Positions 25,652-34,861 of a stretch of DNA of 64,000 nucleotides are shown here, in pieces. Below the pieces are notes generated by a model. The model was given only the letters and a program-made list of their open reading frames with translations, was not told where the DNA came from and did not search any database. How positions within the stretch are numbered: position 1 is the stretch's first letter; every line of letters begins with the position of its first letter. This DNA is from Pseudomonas baetica (GTDB taxonomy: Bacteria; Pseudomonadota; Gammaproteobacteria; Pseudomonadales; Pseudomonadaceae). The DNA is taken from NCBI RefSeq assembly GCF_002813455.1, contig NZ_PHHE01000001.1, forward strand, positions 1,240,001 to 1,304,000. Direction: 5' to 3'. The position numbers and the translations under genes are program-made.

Positions 25652-28142
25652 TGATTTGATCTTTGGAATGGCACACCAGCGAGGCCCGCTCGTAGTTCAG
25701 CGCCTTGTTGCGTTCCGGCAAGGCATAAGGCGCCTCACACCGCTGGCCCTGCCAGTTGATGGTCAGGGTACCGGCGTCGGCTTCTACCAGCGCCAGTGCC
25801 TTGCCGCCCGGGTCGGAGATCGCCAGTTGCTTGCCGGCGCTGTCCTCCAGCGAGGCGCCAAACGGGATCGGCTGGTGTTGCGCGTCGAACAAGGCGAACT
25901 GCACGCGGCGTCCGGTCTTGCTGGTGTAACGCGCCAGCACCACCGCACCACGGCGTGGCACCACTTGCCGGGTCGCATTGTCGATCTCGATATCGCCGCC
26001 CAGATCGCGGGTGTCGAGGTTGATCCAGTTCACGCGATAGGGCTGCGCATTGGGCACCACGGCGAAGCCGTTACTGCCGGTCTTGGCCCCGGTGAAACTG
26101 CCGATTTTCACCCCTTCCACGCCTTCGACCTGCGCCAGCGCGAATGTCTCGCCTACGGTTTGTCCAAGGTTGATCCCGCCGCCGTGGCCGACGATCGAAC
26201 CTGCCAGATTCAGGTTCTGCGAGTTATAGCCGCGTCCCTGGCTGTAACCGGCACTGATGTCCATCACCGAGGTGCGGGTGCTGAGGTTGACCGAGCCAGA
26301 GCTGCCGCCGGTGCTGCTGCTACCACCTTGCACCGAATAGTAAGTATCGCTGTCTTCCGTCAGGTAACCATTGATGCCCACTTGGGTGCTGTCGGTGGCT
26401 TTCTGTGTGCTCGCGGAAACAAAGGCACGGGGTGCACGAGGTTTCGAACCCAGCGGGAACGACAGCGACAGGTTGACCAGTGTGTCGTTGTTCGCCGGCC
26501 CATAGTTGCCGATATCCTTGGAGTAGGTGGCGCCGAGGTTGTAACTGACTTCGCCCCAATAGTTGCTGTAACCCGCCGACAGGCTTTGCGAGCCGCCGCG
26601 CCCCCAATAGCGCTGGTCACTGGCGTTGAGGTAGATGCTGCCATATTGCTGATCACGTCCCAGGCTCTGGTTGACGGTCAGGTCGGTGCGGGTTTTCGAG
26701 TTGCCCGTGCGTTTTTCGCCCTCGTGGCTCAGTTCCTCGACGTGGTCGCTGAGGGTGCGATAGCCCTCGGTCGAATAGCGATAGGCGGCGAGGGTGAAGC
26801 TGGTGTCGGTACCGGTGAACGTCTTGGCGTACAGCGCGCGCAAACTGTTGCCCTTGACCACTTGGCCAAAGGTACGACTGGCGGAATGGGTGACGTCGAG
26901 CGACACGGCACCAATCGGCGTATTGCGCCCCGCGCCCACGGACAACGCCTGGAAATCCTCGGTCGCCTGCACGCCGACGATGCCGGACAAGTTGCTGCTG
27001 ATGCCATAGGCCAGCGTGCTGCTGACAAACTGCGGCGACTGTTGATCATCGCTGTTGCTGTTGTATCGGCCGGCCGAGACGCTGTATTTCAACTGACCCT
27101 GGCGCACCATGATCGGCAGGCTGGAAAACGCCTGCACCGTCACCCGGCGCTGACCATCGGCCTCGATGATCGTTATTTCCAGATCCCCGTTGGAACCGCT
27201 CGGATAGATATCGCTGATCTCGAATGGGCCCGGTGGCACGTTGGCGCTGTAGAGCATGTAGTTGTTCTGCCGAATTTCTACGGTGGCGCTGGACTGCGCA
27301 ATCCCGCGAATCACTGGCGCATAGCCGCGCTCACTGTCGGCGCGCATGCCATCGTCAGAGGCCAGTTTCAGGCCGCGATAGCGCACGCTGTCGAACAGGT
27401 CGGCGTCGGAGAAAATATCGCCGGCACTGAACTGGCCTTTCAACGCGGTCAGGTCATGTTGCAGATAGCTGCGGTTGCTCTTGAAGGTGCTTGGCTGGCC
27501 CGTACTGCTGTTGAAGTTGGACTCGTTGCGCAGGCGCCAGCCACCGAAGTTGATGCCGTTGCGCAGGCCGATGTTATTGGAGATCGTATTGGCCGTTTGC
27601 GTGCTGTTACGGTTGCTGCTCAGCTGATAGTTGATAAACGCCGCAGGCACGCCGTCGTCCCACAGCGCCGGGTCGACATAACCCCGTCGGCCGCGCTCCA
27701 TGGCGCTTTGCGGCACGCTGACCATCAGGCGCAGGCGCGGCACGTCGTAACGCACGCTGGCATGCTCGATCAGCGCGGGCAGGTCGAGGCAGGCCTGCGG
27801 ATCGTCAGCATCCAGTTTGCCGCTGGCCTGCAACTTGGCTATGTCGACGCCCAACTGCTGGACCATTTCCAGGGTCAGGCAGGCCTGGATCTTGCCGTTG
27901 CCGGGGTGGCGACGGAAGTCGATGTCGCGACGACCGACCAGCGCGTCGTTGCTGTAGAGGTCAACCCGGTAGTTGCCGGGCAGGACGCTGTTGCTGGCGA
28001 GCAGCGATTGCACATCAACGGTCGACGCGGCGCCTTGCAGAAACGACGTGTTGAACTGTTCATCGCCGTCAGCCTGGCACGCCGTGCTGATGGCCGAGGC
28101 GATCAACAACGATGCCAGGCCGTCGCGTTTGAGTAAAAACAT
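25599..28142 (-). CDS. Fimbrial outer-membrane usher
   Basis: The 847-residue protein has a signal peptide (LLIASAISTACQA), an N-terminal chaperone-binding domain, a 24-strand barrel with plug, and a C-terminal PapC-like domain (GKQLAISDPGGKALAL, then LTINWQGQRCEAPYALP). It secretes and polymerises the subunits delivered by the chaperone encoded upstream. A strong GGAGGTGAT ribosome site lies upstream. The last 18 or so residues (IRSEPAREEVGNLSIIDE) come from a REP copy and adjoining DNA, so the natural stop was probably lost. It is the last gene of the fimbrial operon. Confidence 0.93.
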   Translation of the reverse strand: MFLLKRDGLASLLIASAISTACQADGDEQFNTSFLQGAASTVDVQSLLASNSVLPGNYRVDLYSNDALVGRRDIDFRRHPGNGKIQACLTLEMVQQLGVDIAKLQASGKLDADDPQACLDLPALIEHASVRYDVPRLRLMVSVPQSAMERGRRGYVDPALWDDGVPAAFINYQLSSNRNSTQTANTISNNIGLRNGINFGGWRLRNESNFNSSTGQPSTFKSNRSYLQHDLTALKGQFSAGDIFSDADLFDSVRYRGLKLASDDGMRADSERGYAPVIRGIAQSSATVEIRQNNYMLYSANVPPGPFEISDIYPSGSNGDLEITIIEADGQRRVTVQAFSSLPIMVRQGQLKYSVSAGRYNSNSDDQQSPQFVSSTLAYGISSNLSGIVGVQATEDFQALSVGAGRNTPIGAVSLDVTHSASRTFGQVVKGNSLRALYAKTFTGTDTSFTLAAYRYSTEGYRTLSDHVEELSHEGEKRTGNSKTRTDLTVNQSLGRDQQYGSIYLNASDQRYWGRGGSQSLSAGYSNYWGEVSYNLGATYSKDIGNYGPANNDTLVNLSLSFPLGSKPRAPRAFVSASTQKATDSTQVGINGYLTEDSDTYYSVQGGSSSTGGSSGSVNLSTRTSVMDISAGYSQGRGYNSQNLNLAGSIVGHGGGINLGQTVGETFALAQVEGVEGVKIGSFTGAKTGSNGFAVVPNAQPYRVNWINLDTRDLGGDIEIDNATRQVVPRRGAVVLARYTSKTGRRVQFALFDAQHQPIPFGASLEDSAGKQLAISDPGGKALALVEADAGTLTINWQGQRCEAPYALPERNKALNYERASLVCHSKDQIRSEPAREEVGNLSIIDE

Positions 28143-28226
28143 GCATGAACCCTATATCACCTCCGATACGAACTAACGGAGCGAAGAGAAATACAGTGAA
28201 AGTGTGCGATCAGAGCGATTCGCGAG

Positions 28227-28976
28227 TTATGGCGTTTCTTTCTTTGGACTGGCGCTGGTGTCAGCGCTATTGGAAAGTTGCGCGGTATAACGATCTTGGG
28301 CACCATAGTCGTTAATGCTGCTGAACAACAAATTTGCCGCATTAGTTGAATGAAGTTGTTTGAGGTCGAACTCTTTGCGTTCGCCGGGGGCGATCATCAT
28401 CGAATCAAACGGGTGCTCGCTGAGTGCGCCGGATTGCAGGGTGATATCGGCAATCGACACGTGATAAAGACCGGGGTTGTTCACCACCAGCACGCTTTTG
28501 CCGGCGCGCTCGGCCAGGCGCCAGGTCAATTCACCCGGTGCCAGATAGGCGTTTTTTTTCAGACCGGCCGGACGGAAGAACACCTTGATGCGCTGGCGTA
28601 CAGCAAGTTGCAGGGTGTTCTGGGTCTTCGCGTTCTGGGGGATTTCCTGCACGTTGAGCCAGACCACCGATTCGCGGTCGGTCGGCATGCCGGTGCCTTC
28701 GTAGATGACCCGCAGTATTTGCTGTTCGTCGCCGCTGACGCGCACCAACGGCGGTGTGACTGCAAACGGCACGGAAGCGGATTCGCTGGCATCGGTGTCG
28801 ATCCACGACTGGACCAGAACATCTGCACCGCTGTTACGCACGGTGATGCCGGCTTCCTTGTGCTGGCCGTCGAAGATCAGGCGGGTGCTGCTCAGGGAAA
28901 TGCCGGCCGTGGCCTGATTGACCACGAACAGGCCCAGCAGGCCTGCGCAAAAGGACAATGAGTGACGATAAAACAT
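28227..28976 (-). CDS. Periplasmic fimbrial chaperone (PapD family)
   Basis: The 249-residue protein has a signal peptide (LLGLFVVNQATAG) then the chaperone start ISLSSTRLIFDGQHKEAGITV, an alternating hydrophobic G1 strand (NTLQLAVRQRIKVFFRPAGL) and a two-Ig-domain layout. It stabilises fimbrial subunits by donor-strand complementation and delivers them to the usher. It sits 84 bases before the usher gene and 72 bases after the major subunit gene, from which it is divided by a strong hairpin. Confidence 0.92.
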   Translation of the reverse strand: MFYRHSLSFCAGLLGLFVVNQATAGISLSSTRLIFDGQHKEAGITVRNSGADVLVQSWIDTDASESASVPFAVTPPLVRVSGDEQQILRVIYEGTGMPTDRESVVWLNVQEIPQNAKTQNTLQLAVRQRIKVFFRPAGLKKNAYLAPGELTWRLAERAGKSVLVVNNPGLYHVSIADITLQSGALSEHPFDSMMIAPGERKEFDLKQLHSTNAANLLFSSINDYGAQDRYTAQLSNSADTSASPKKETP

Positions 28977-29004
28977 GATGGTTACCGCGCAAGTGATTGA
29001 AAGC

Positions 29005-29024
29005 GCGGGGCCGGGCGGCCCCGC
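29005..29024 (-). terminator. GC-rich hairpin between major subunit and chaperone genes
   Basis: GCGGGGCC and GGCCCCGC form a perfect 8-bp stem with a GGGC loop, with no T-run after it. It may protect the subunit mRNA or attenuate transcription so that the subunit is made in excess over chaperone and usher. Confidence 0.6.
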
Positions 29025-29048
29025 ACTGGGCTCGAGTATTCGCGCGGG

Positions 29049-29642
29049 TTATTCGTATTGCAGGGTGAACGGCAGGGTGGCATCGCCGCGACCGGCAACA
29101 GCCAGTTTCGGGTCAACCGTGGTGACGTAGGCGGCCGAAAATTTCAGCGTGGTATTGCTGTCCTGCAGGGTGTTTTCGATCTTCGCGGTGGCTGGCGAGC
29201 TCAAGTCGATCACGGCACCATTGGCGTCGAGCAAGGCGATACCGATGCCTTTTGCAGCCCCCAGGCCGCTGATCAGTCGCAGCACTTTAGTGCCAGGTTC
29301 GATGCCCGAACCGGCGCCTTTGGTCGGTTCGAAGAGCATCGCAACCTTGGTCCCGGCATTGCAGTTGATCTTCATGTCGAAGTTCTCGACGCTCAACGTG
29401 CCGTTGCCTTTAGGTGCGGTGGCGGTGCCCATGTCCTTGATCGACACTTCACCCATGGCGACCGAAATGGTCTTGTCCTTGCCAGCGCTTTCAACCGAAC
29501 AGGCGTCGTTGTTGATGGTGCCGGTGAAGTTGATGGTGCCGCTGCCGGCCTTGGTCGGGGTCACTGGCGGGTCGGCTGCCAGGACATTGCCGGCGGCAGC
29601 GAAGATCGAAAGTGCGAGAAGCGTTCGGGACAACTTTTTCAT
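29049..29642 (-). CDS. Major fimbrial subunit
   Basis: This 197-residue pilin has a signal peptide (MKKLSRTLLALSIFAAAGNVLA), an early beta strand TINFTGTINNDACSVE, a paired Cys (DAC...NCNAG) for the pilin disulfide, and the C-terminal donor/acceptor strand DATLPFTLQYE with the penultimate Tyr recognised by the chaperone. The internal ATG at 29642 is chosen because it opens the signal peptide; the longer frame reads through upstream DNA. An RcsB-like box lies 60 bases upstream. Confidence 0.92.
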   Translation of the reverse strand: MKKLSRTLLALSIFAAAGNVLAADPPVTPTKAGSGTINFTGTINNDACSVESAGKDKTISVAMGEVSIKDMGTATAPKGNGTLSVENFDMKINCNAGTKVAMLFEPTKGAGSGIEPGTKVLRLISGLGAAKGIGIALLDANGAVIDLSSPATAKIENTLQDSNTTLKFSAAYVTTVDPKLAVAGRGDATLPFTLQYE

Positions 29643-29702
29643 GTTGCTTTTTCCATTGGTGGGGTTAAAGCAACACAATAAAACTCGTTTTACCGATGGA
29701 AC

Positions 29703-29719
29703 ATCAGACGATTCCTAGA
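29703..29719 (-). promoter_or_regulatory. RcsB-box-like motif A, upstream of major subunit gene
   Basis: Minus strand TCTAGGAATCGTCTGAT. The same 17-base motif with one to three changes occurs at 37684 and 38739. TAGGAATnnTCTGA resembles the enterobacterial RcsB/RcsAB box (TAAGAATATTCCTA), and an RcsB-like regulator is encoded next door. Confidence 0.75.
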
Positions 29720-29752
29720 TGCGCGGAAGTTGTAGCGGAGTGTCCTGTTTTA

Positions 29753-30400
29753 TCAGCTGAACAAGTTGCGTTCTATGCAATAAGTCAACAGTTCCTGGTC
29801 GCTGCTGACTTCCAGTTTGCGCATCGCCGAGATTTTCTGCGTGCTGATGGTTTTTGCACTTCTACTTAAGTTACGGGCAATGTCGTTGACGCCCTGGCCC
29901 TGAACGAACAAACGCAGGATTTCATGTTCCTTGGGCGACAGCCTTGAGAAACGTTCATCCAGATCAGCACCGTCGTTCACCACCGATGTCGGCGCGGGTA
30001 CCTGCCAGCGCACCGGGCTGCCCTTGGCAATCGCTTTGAGGGCGGTCTCGATTTCGTCGTGCAACTGGTTTTTCTGAATGACTGCCAGCACACCCAGCTC
30101 CTGCAGGCGCGTCAGGATCAACGGATTGGAAATCATGGTCAGCACCAAAACCCGAACCTTGGGAAAGTGCCTTATCAGGTACTCCACCAGTTTCAGGCCG
30201 TCACCGTAGGTCGAATCGGCAGGCATGTTGAAGTCGGTGATCAACAGATCTACAGGCTTGGTCTCCAGCAGCTTGATCAGTTCATCGGAGCCGACGGCTT
30301 CGCCCACCACGCGAAAGCGTTGGTCACGCTCGACCAGTTCCCGCACCCCCAGCAGCACGATGGGATGATCATCGGCAATGACAACGTTGAAGGTTTCCAT
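29753..30400 (-). CDS. rcsB: RcsB-like NarL/LuxR-type response regulator
   Basis: The 215-residue protein has a receiver domain (VIADDHPIVLLGVREL; phospho-acceptor Asp in LLITDFNMP; YGDGLKLVEYLIRHFP) and a LuxR helix-turn-helix (LSPKEHEILRLFVQGQGVND, then LSRSAKTISTQKISAMRKLE). Both halves follow RcsB closely, more than most NarL-family members; RocA1 of P. aeruginosa is the nearest alternative. It probably receives phosphate from the HPt domain of the kinase encoded 22 bases upstream and activates the fimbrial genes. The repeated motif at 29703, 37684 and 38739 is its likely binding site. Confidence 0.88.
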   Translation of the reverse strand: METFNVVIADDHPIVLLGVRELVERDQRFRVVGEAVGSDELIKLLETKPVDLLITDFNMPADSTYGDGLKLVEYLIRHFPKVRVLVLTMISNPLILTRLQELGVLAVIQKNQLHDEIETALKAIAKGSPVRWQVPAPTSVVNDGADLDERFSRLSPKEHEILRLFVQGQGVNDIARNLSRSAKTISTQKISAMRKLEVSSDQELLTYCIERNLFS

Positions 30401-30422
30401 GAGTGATTTATCCAGAGTGAAG

Positions 30423-33400
30423 TTATTCGAGGGAGTCGAGCAGATCTTGCAGCCGCGTCAGATTTTGTCGCACCGCCACGGCCAGAGCGGGCGTCACGGC
30501 CATGCCGGTCAAGCGACATTCCAGCTCGACAAACGCGCTGGCCAAGGCATTGATCTGCACGGCCCCTAGCGCCCCCGCCATGCTGTGCAGTTGCTGCGCC
30601 ACGCTGTTGGCGTCGGCCGCATCCAGTGCCGCCAGGGTGGTCTGAATATCCTGGCGCAGGGTGGTGACAAACAACTCGCGCATTTTTGCAGATAGCGACG
30701 GCGGGGCATCGATAACGGGTGCCACAGCGATTTTGCAATGCTGCTCAAGTTGCGTGCGCAGGGTAGCGAGGTTCAGCGGCTTGACCATCCACGCGTTCAT
30801 GCCGACGGCGGCGCAGCGTTCGCCTTCTTCGCGCAGGGCGTTGGCGGTGACGCCGATGATCGGCAGCGTCGAGTCCTGCTGGCGTACAGCCTCGGCGAGT
30901 CGGTAACCGTTCATAACCGGCATGTTGACGTCGGTCAGCAGCAGATCGAAACGACGGGGCGCCCACTGTGCCAGAGCCTGTTCGCCATTCGCAGCGACGA
31001 TCACCGTGCAGCCGAGGGCTTCCAGTTGCTCCCTGATGATCGCCGCGTTGATCACGTTGTCTTCAGCCACCAGCACCTGCAGATTCAGTGGGCGGGTCTT
31101 TGCCTGCAACGCGGCGGGGCGCTGCGCATTGGCGCCGTGTTGTGCCAGATAAATCGCCCAGGCAATTGCGCGCACATCGTCGGCGTCGACTGCCCAGTCT
31201 GCACCGCTTGGCTGCGCCGGATTGGGGCCGCCCGCAATGGCGACGATCCGCGGCCCGCTCCAGTGCGGAGCGTTGTCGAGAGGCGTGAGGTCCACCAGCA
31301 GCGCCGAGGATGGTGGCCTCTCGGTCGTCACCGAGCGGCAATCCAGACCAAAACGGTTGAGCCAGGCCATCAGGTGCAGCGCCAGTTCGCTGATCGGTGC
31401 ACGTACATAAACGGCGGGGCTGCCGGCCTCGAACGCGGGACAGTCGGCCAATGCGCCCGGCACGTTCTCCAGCGCGAGTTGCAGGGTAAAACTGCTGCCC
31501 AGCCCCGGTTCGCTGACCACGCTCAACTGGCCGTGCATCAACTCGCACAGCCATTTGCAAATGGCCAGGCCCAGACCCGCACCGGCCTGGCTGTCGGCAT
31601 CGTTGACCTGATAGAACGGGTCGAACAATTGCTGTTGCTGCGCGGGGGAAATCCCCACCCCCGAATCGCTGACCTGCCACTGAACTTGGGCGTTGCCGGC
31701 GGCGTTTTGCAGCACGCGTACGCGCAGGACCACGCGGCCGTTGTCGGTGAACTTGATCGCGTTGCTCAGCAGGTTGTTGAGGATCTGGCGGATGCGCAAC
31801 GGATCACCGCGCAGTCGATCCGGCAAGGTCGAATCGATGCAGGCATACAGTTGCAGGCCTTTGGCGCGGGCGAATGCGCTGTAAGTACGCACAACCTCTT
31901 CAGTCAGCTCCAGCGCGCAGAAGTCCTGAAGCTCAAGGGTCATTTGCCCGGCCTCGATCTTCGACACATCCAGCACATCGCTGATCAGCTTGAACAGGCT
32001 GGCGGAGGAACGCTGGATGGTGTCCAGATAATCCTGCTGGCGCGGGGCGAGCGGTGTCAGACCGAGCAATTCGAGGGTGCCCAGCACGCCGTAGAGCGGG
32101 GTACGAATTTCATGGCTCATGGTGGCCAGGAAGCGGCTCTTGGCCTGGTTGGCCGAGTCGGCGGCCTGACGGGCTTCTTCCAGGGCGGCGGCGTCTTCGA
32201 TATGCCGGGTCACGTCATGCAACGCACACAACCAGGCATCCTGGCCTTGATAGCGCGTCGAGACGAAAGCCAGATGCAGATGCCGCCCGTCGATCTCCAG
32301 ATCGGCATGGCCGGACTCGCTGTGTGACTTGAGCAGGCTCATCAAACGGCTGCTGTCGTGCCATTGCTGGGCGCGCTGGTTTTCCAGGAGCACGTGGTGA
32401 TCGCTGCGGCGAATCACACAGAGGCCGGTCGGTGCGGTGTCGATCACCGCACGGCTGAAGGCCTCGCTTTCGGCGATGCTCGCGTGCGCACTTTGCGCGG
32501 GGATGATCACGCGTGCGGTGTACCAGCGGTTGATGGCCCGACCGCAACCAAGCAACGCCAGCACCACCGCCACGAGGCACAGCAATGGCCACAGCGCATA
32601 GCTGAGAAAACTGCGCAGGCTGATGACGTAGATCGCTGTCCAGTGTTGCGCGCCGGGGCTGCTCAGTTTGAACACCAGGCCGTCGCGGTCGACATTTATT
32701 CCATCATCCAGTACCTGGGTGGACCTCGGTGCGCCGGTCAAAACCACGCCGGCCGGGGTGATCAAGGTGAAGTCATCGTAAATCGACCACTCCATCAAGC
32801 GCTCGATGTTGTTCACCTGAGACAGTTTCAGCAACGTGCCGAGCACCACCCAGGAATCGGCGCCCTCGATGGCCTGTATAGGCTGGAGCAGATTGATCCT
32901 GACGTAGGCCAGCAGCGTCGGCGTTGCCTCGTTGTCCTGAGTAGACGGGTAGGGCACCCAATGCACTTGATGATCAGCGACTGATGACTGCTCGCGTGCA
33001 TGCTGGTTCACCTGGCTCATGACTTGGGCAAACGCGCCGATCTGCATCGGGCCGGCACCGCGCAAGCGCCCGGCGGAGGGCACAGCTACATCGAAATTGT
33101 CGGGACCATTGAGCAGGATCACTTGCGGCGACTGATAGTGCGATGCCGCCCAGAACGCGCTGTAGTAGGCGGCCAGATAACTGCCCAGTGCGAAAACCTT
33201 GGGGTATTGGTCGGCGGCGATTCTGTTCGGATCGATCTTTACACTGAACGGCAGTGAAAACGGCAAGCCGCGACCTTCATAGATATTCGGGCCTTCATCG
33301 GGCAGCAGCTTTTGCGAATAGGTGGGCAACACCACCAAAGGGAAATATTGACCCTTGGCACTGGCCTGGGAGATATCGCGCAGGAACACTTCCTGCTCAT

Positions 33401-33587
33401 GGATATTTTCCATCAACCGGGCGAAGTGAAACTGCAGAGTGTCGCGCTGCTCTTCGAGCATGCGCAGCACCCCCAGATAGCTGATGCCCAACAGCAGCAA
33501 CACCAGCGCGCCGAGCAACAACAGACTTTTGTTCAAGCGCAGCGAACTGCTGGCCAGTTTGTCCAGAAATGCATTGGTATGCGGCAT
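30423..33587 (-). CDS. rcsC: Hybrid sensor kinase with receiver and HPt (RcsC/RocS-like)
   Basis: The protein of about 1054 residues has a membrane helix (SLLLLGALVLLLLGISYLGVL), a periplasmic sensor of about 280 residues, a second helix (YALWPLLCLVAVVLALLGC), a PAS-like segment, HisKA (FLATMSHEIRTPLYGVLG), an ATPase domain (NLLSNAIKFTDNG, GAGLGLAIC), a degenerate receiver-like segment, a receiver (VLVAEDNVINAAI, LLLTDVNMPVMNG) and a C-terminal HPt (QLHSMAGALGAVQ). It can therefore run a full His-Asp-His relay to the adjacent RcsB-like regulator. ATG 33587 is preferred to an upstream TTG. Confidence 0.88.
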   Translation of the reverse strand: MPHTNAFLDKLASSSLRLNKSLLLLGALVLLLLGISYLGVLRMLEEQRDTLQFHFARLMENIHEQEVFLRDISQASAKGQYFPLVVLPTYSQKLLPDEGPNIYEGRGLPFSLPFSVKIDPNRIAADQYPKVFALGSYLAAYYSAFWAASHYQSPQVILLNGPDNFDVAVPSAGRLRGAGPMQIGAFAQVMSQVNQHAREQSSVADHQVHWVPYPSTQDNEATPTLLAYVRINLLQPIQAIEGADSWVVLGTLLKLSQVNNIERLMEWSIYDDFTLITPAGVVLTGAPRSTQVLDDGINVDRDGLVFKLSSPGAQHWTAIYVISLRSFLSYALWPLLCLVAVVLALLGCGRAINRWYTARVIIPAQSAHASIAESEAFSRAVIDTAPTGLCVIRRSDHHVLLENQRAQQWHDSSRLMSLLKSHSESGHADLEIDGRHLHLAFVSTRYQGQDAWLCALHDVTRHIEDAAALEEARQAADSANQAKSRFLATMSHEIRTPLYGVLGTLELLGLTPLAPRQQDYLDTIQRSSASLFKLISDVLDVSKIEAGQMTLELQDFCALELTEEVVRTYSAFARAKGLQLYACIDSTLPDRLRGDPLRIRQILNNLLSNAIKFTDNGRVVLRVRVLQNAAGNAQVQWQVSDSGVGISPAQQQQLFDPFYQVNDADSQAGAGLGLAICKWLCELMHGQLSVVSEPGLGSSFTLQLALENVPGALADCPAFEAGSPAVYVRAPISELALHLMAWLNRFGLDCRSVTTERPPSSALLVDLTPLDNAPHWSGPRIVAIAGGPNPAQPSGADWAVDADDVRAIAWAIYLAQHGANAQRPAALQAKTRPLNLQVLVAEDNVINAAIIREQLEALGCTVIVAANGEQALAQWAPRRFDLLLTDVNMPVMNGYRLAEAVRQQDSTLPIIGVTANALREEGERCAAVGMNAWMVKPLNLATLRTQLEQHCKIAVAPVIDAPPSLSAKMRELFVTTLRQDIQTTLAALDAADANSVAQQLHSMAGALGAVQINALASAFVELECRLTGMAVTPALAVAVRQNLTRLQDLLDSLE

Positions 33588-33673
33588 TACAGCGCCTGAC
33601 CAGCGGTGATGGGGCAGCCTTTGGACACGGTGACCTCGGTAGCGAGCGACGTTCAACAATAGCCACGTGCCGC

Positions 33674-34861
33674 TCAGTAGGCAGTCGCTGGCCCGTCGTG
33701 GGTCAGCAAGTGCTGGAACTGGTCGGCTGAAACGGCGTGGGAGATCAGGAAACCCTGAACCTGAGTGCAGTCGATTTTACGCAACAGAGCAAGTTCTTGT
33801 GCGGTTTCTACGCCTTCGGCCACCACCGTCAGGCCCAATTGGCGACCGAGGCTGACAATGCTGGTCAGCGCCTGCGCGAGTTCGGCGTTGGCGTTGCAGC
33901 CTTGCACCAGCGCGCGGTCGATTTTCAGTTCGGTGAACGGCGCCGACACCAGGTTCATGTACGAGCTGTAGCCCTTGCCGAAGTCGTCCTGCGACAGACC
34001 GAAACCCTTGATCCGCAAGCGGCACGCGCCGGCGTAGAAGTTGCTGATGTCGTCGGGCACCGAGCACTCCATCAACTCGAAACAGATCCGCGCGGGCAAG
34101 CCTTGATGGGCAAGCACGAAAGCGAGGATGCGGTCGGGCAGGTCGTGGCTGTTGAGCAGGTGCGTGGGCAGGTTGACCGAAACCGGAATGTCATAGCCCT
34201 GTTCGCGCCAGGTCGCTTGGGCGGCGATCGCCTGTTTCAGTACGCACCAGAGCAACGGCTCTTCGAGACCGAACGCAATCAACGCCGGCAAAAATACCCC
34301 GGGCAGCAGCGTGCCATGTTCAGGATGATTCCAGCGTACCAGCGCTTCGGCGGCGACGATCCGGCCATTGTTCAAAGCCTTCTTCGGTTGAAACCAGGCT
34401 TGCAGTTCACCGTTGTCCAGGGCGTTGCAAATACTCTGGCGATCGATGCCGGGATGGATCGCCGCCGGGACGTTTTGGCGCAACGCCTGCAATTGATCGA
34501 TCAGGCAACGCAGGGCGGCTGCGTTCACTGGTTTGGAAATCAGCCCGATGACTTTCACTTGCAGGTTGCTCGCCACCAGGCTCGCGCCCATCAGCATGCG
34601 TCGTGAGGCGGCGCTCATGATCGCCAGTGCCGGGCGCGAACGTTGGGCGGCGAGGCCCTGAATAAATTGCACACCGTCCATGCCCGGCATCAGCAGGTCG
34701 GTGAGCACCAGATCGAAGTCGCGGTGTTTCAGGCAGTCCAGTGCTTCTTCGCCGTCCTTGGCGCACGCCAGATCGAAGTCACCCAACTCGCTGAACAGGT
34801 TCTGCAAGTACAGGTGCTGGAAGGGGTGGTCTTCGACAATCAGAATGCTACAGGGCTTCAT
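33674..34861 (-). CDS. pvrR: Receiver-EAL cyclic-di-GMP phosphodiesterase (PvrR/RocR-like)
   Basis: The 395-residue protein joins an N-terminal receiver (ILIVEDHPFQHLYL, phospho-Asp in LVLTDLLMPGMDG) to an EAL domain. The catalytic set looks complete: AAEALVRWNHP, SVNLPTHLL (Asn), CFELMECSV (Glu), SQDDFGKGYSS (Asp-Asp), ELKIDRALV (Lys), VAEGVET (Glu) and CTQVQGFLIS (Gln). It should hydrolyse c-di-GMP under phosphorelay control, opposing fimbrial biofilm growth. It overlaps the upstream kinase gene by 14 bases. The order kinase-EAL regulator-kinase-RcsB matches the pvrS-pvrR-rcsC-rcsB set next to cupD in P. aeruginosa PA14. Confidence 0.9.
   Translation of the reverse strand: MKPCSILIVEDHPFQHLYLQNLFSELGDFDLACAKDGEEALDCLKHRDFDLVLTDLLMPGMDGVQFIQGLAAQRSRPALAIMSAASRRMLMGASLVASNLQVKVIGLISKPVNAAALRCLIDQLQALRQNVPAAIHPGIDRQSICNALDNGELQAWFQPKKALNNGRIVAAEALVRWNHPEHGTLLPGVFLPALIAFGLEEPLLWCVLKQAIAAQATWREQGYDIPVSVNLPTHLLNSHDLPDRILAFVLAHQGLPARICFELMECSVPDDISNFYAGACRLRIKGFGLSQDDFGKGYSSYMNLVSAPFTELKIDRALVQGCNANAELAQALTSIVSLGRQLGLTVVAEGVETAQELALLRKIDCTQVQGFLISHAVSADQFQHLLTHDGPATAY

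Noticed and set aside
25479..28136. Long open frame (885 codons) on the plus strand opposite the usher
   Set aside because: It mirrors the usher gene, begins in REP sequence and has no recognisable domain; GC-rich codon bias makes such antisense frames common.
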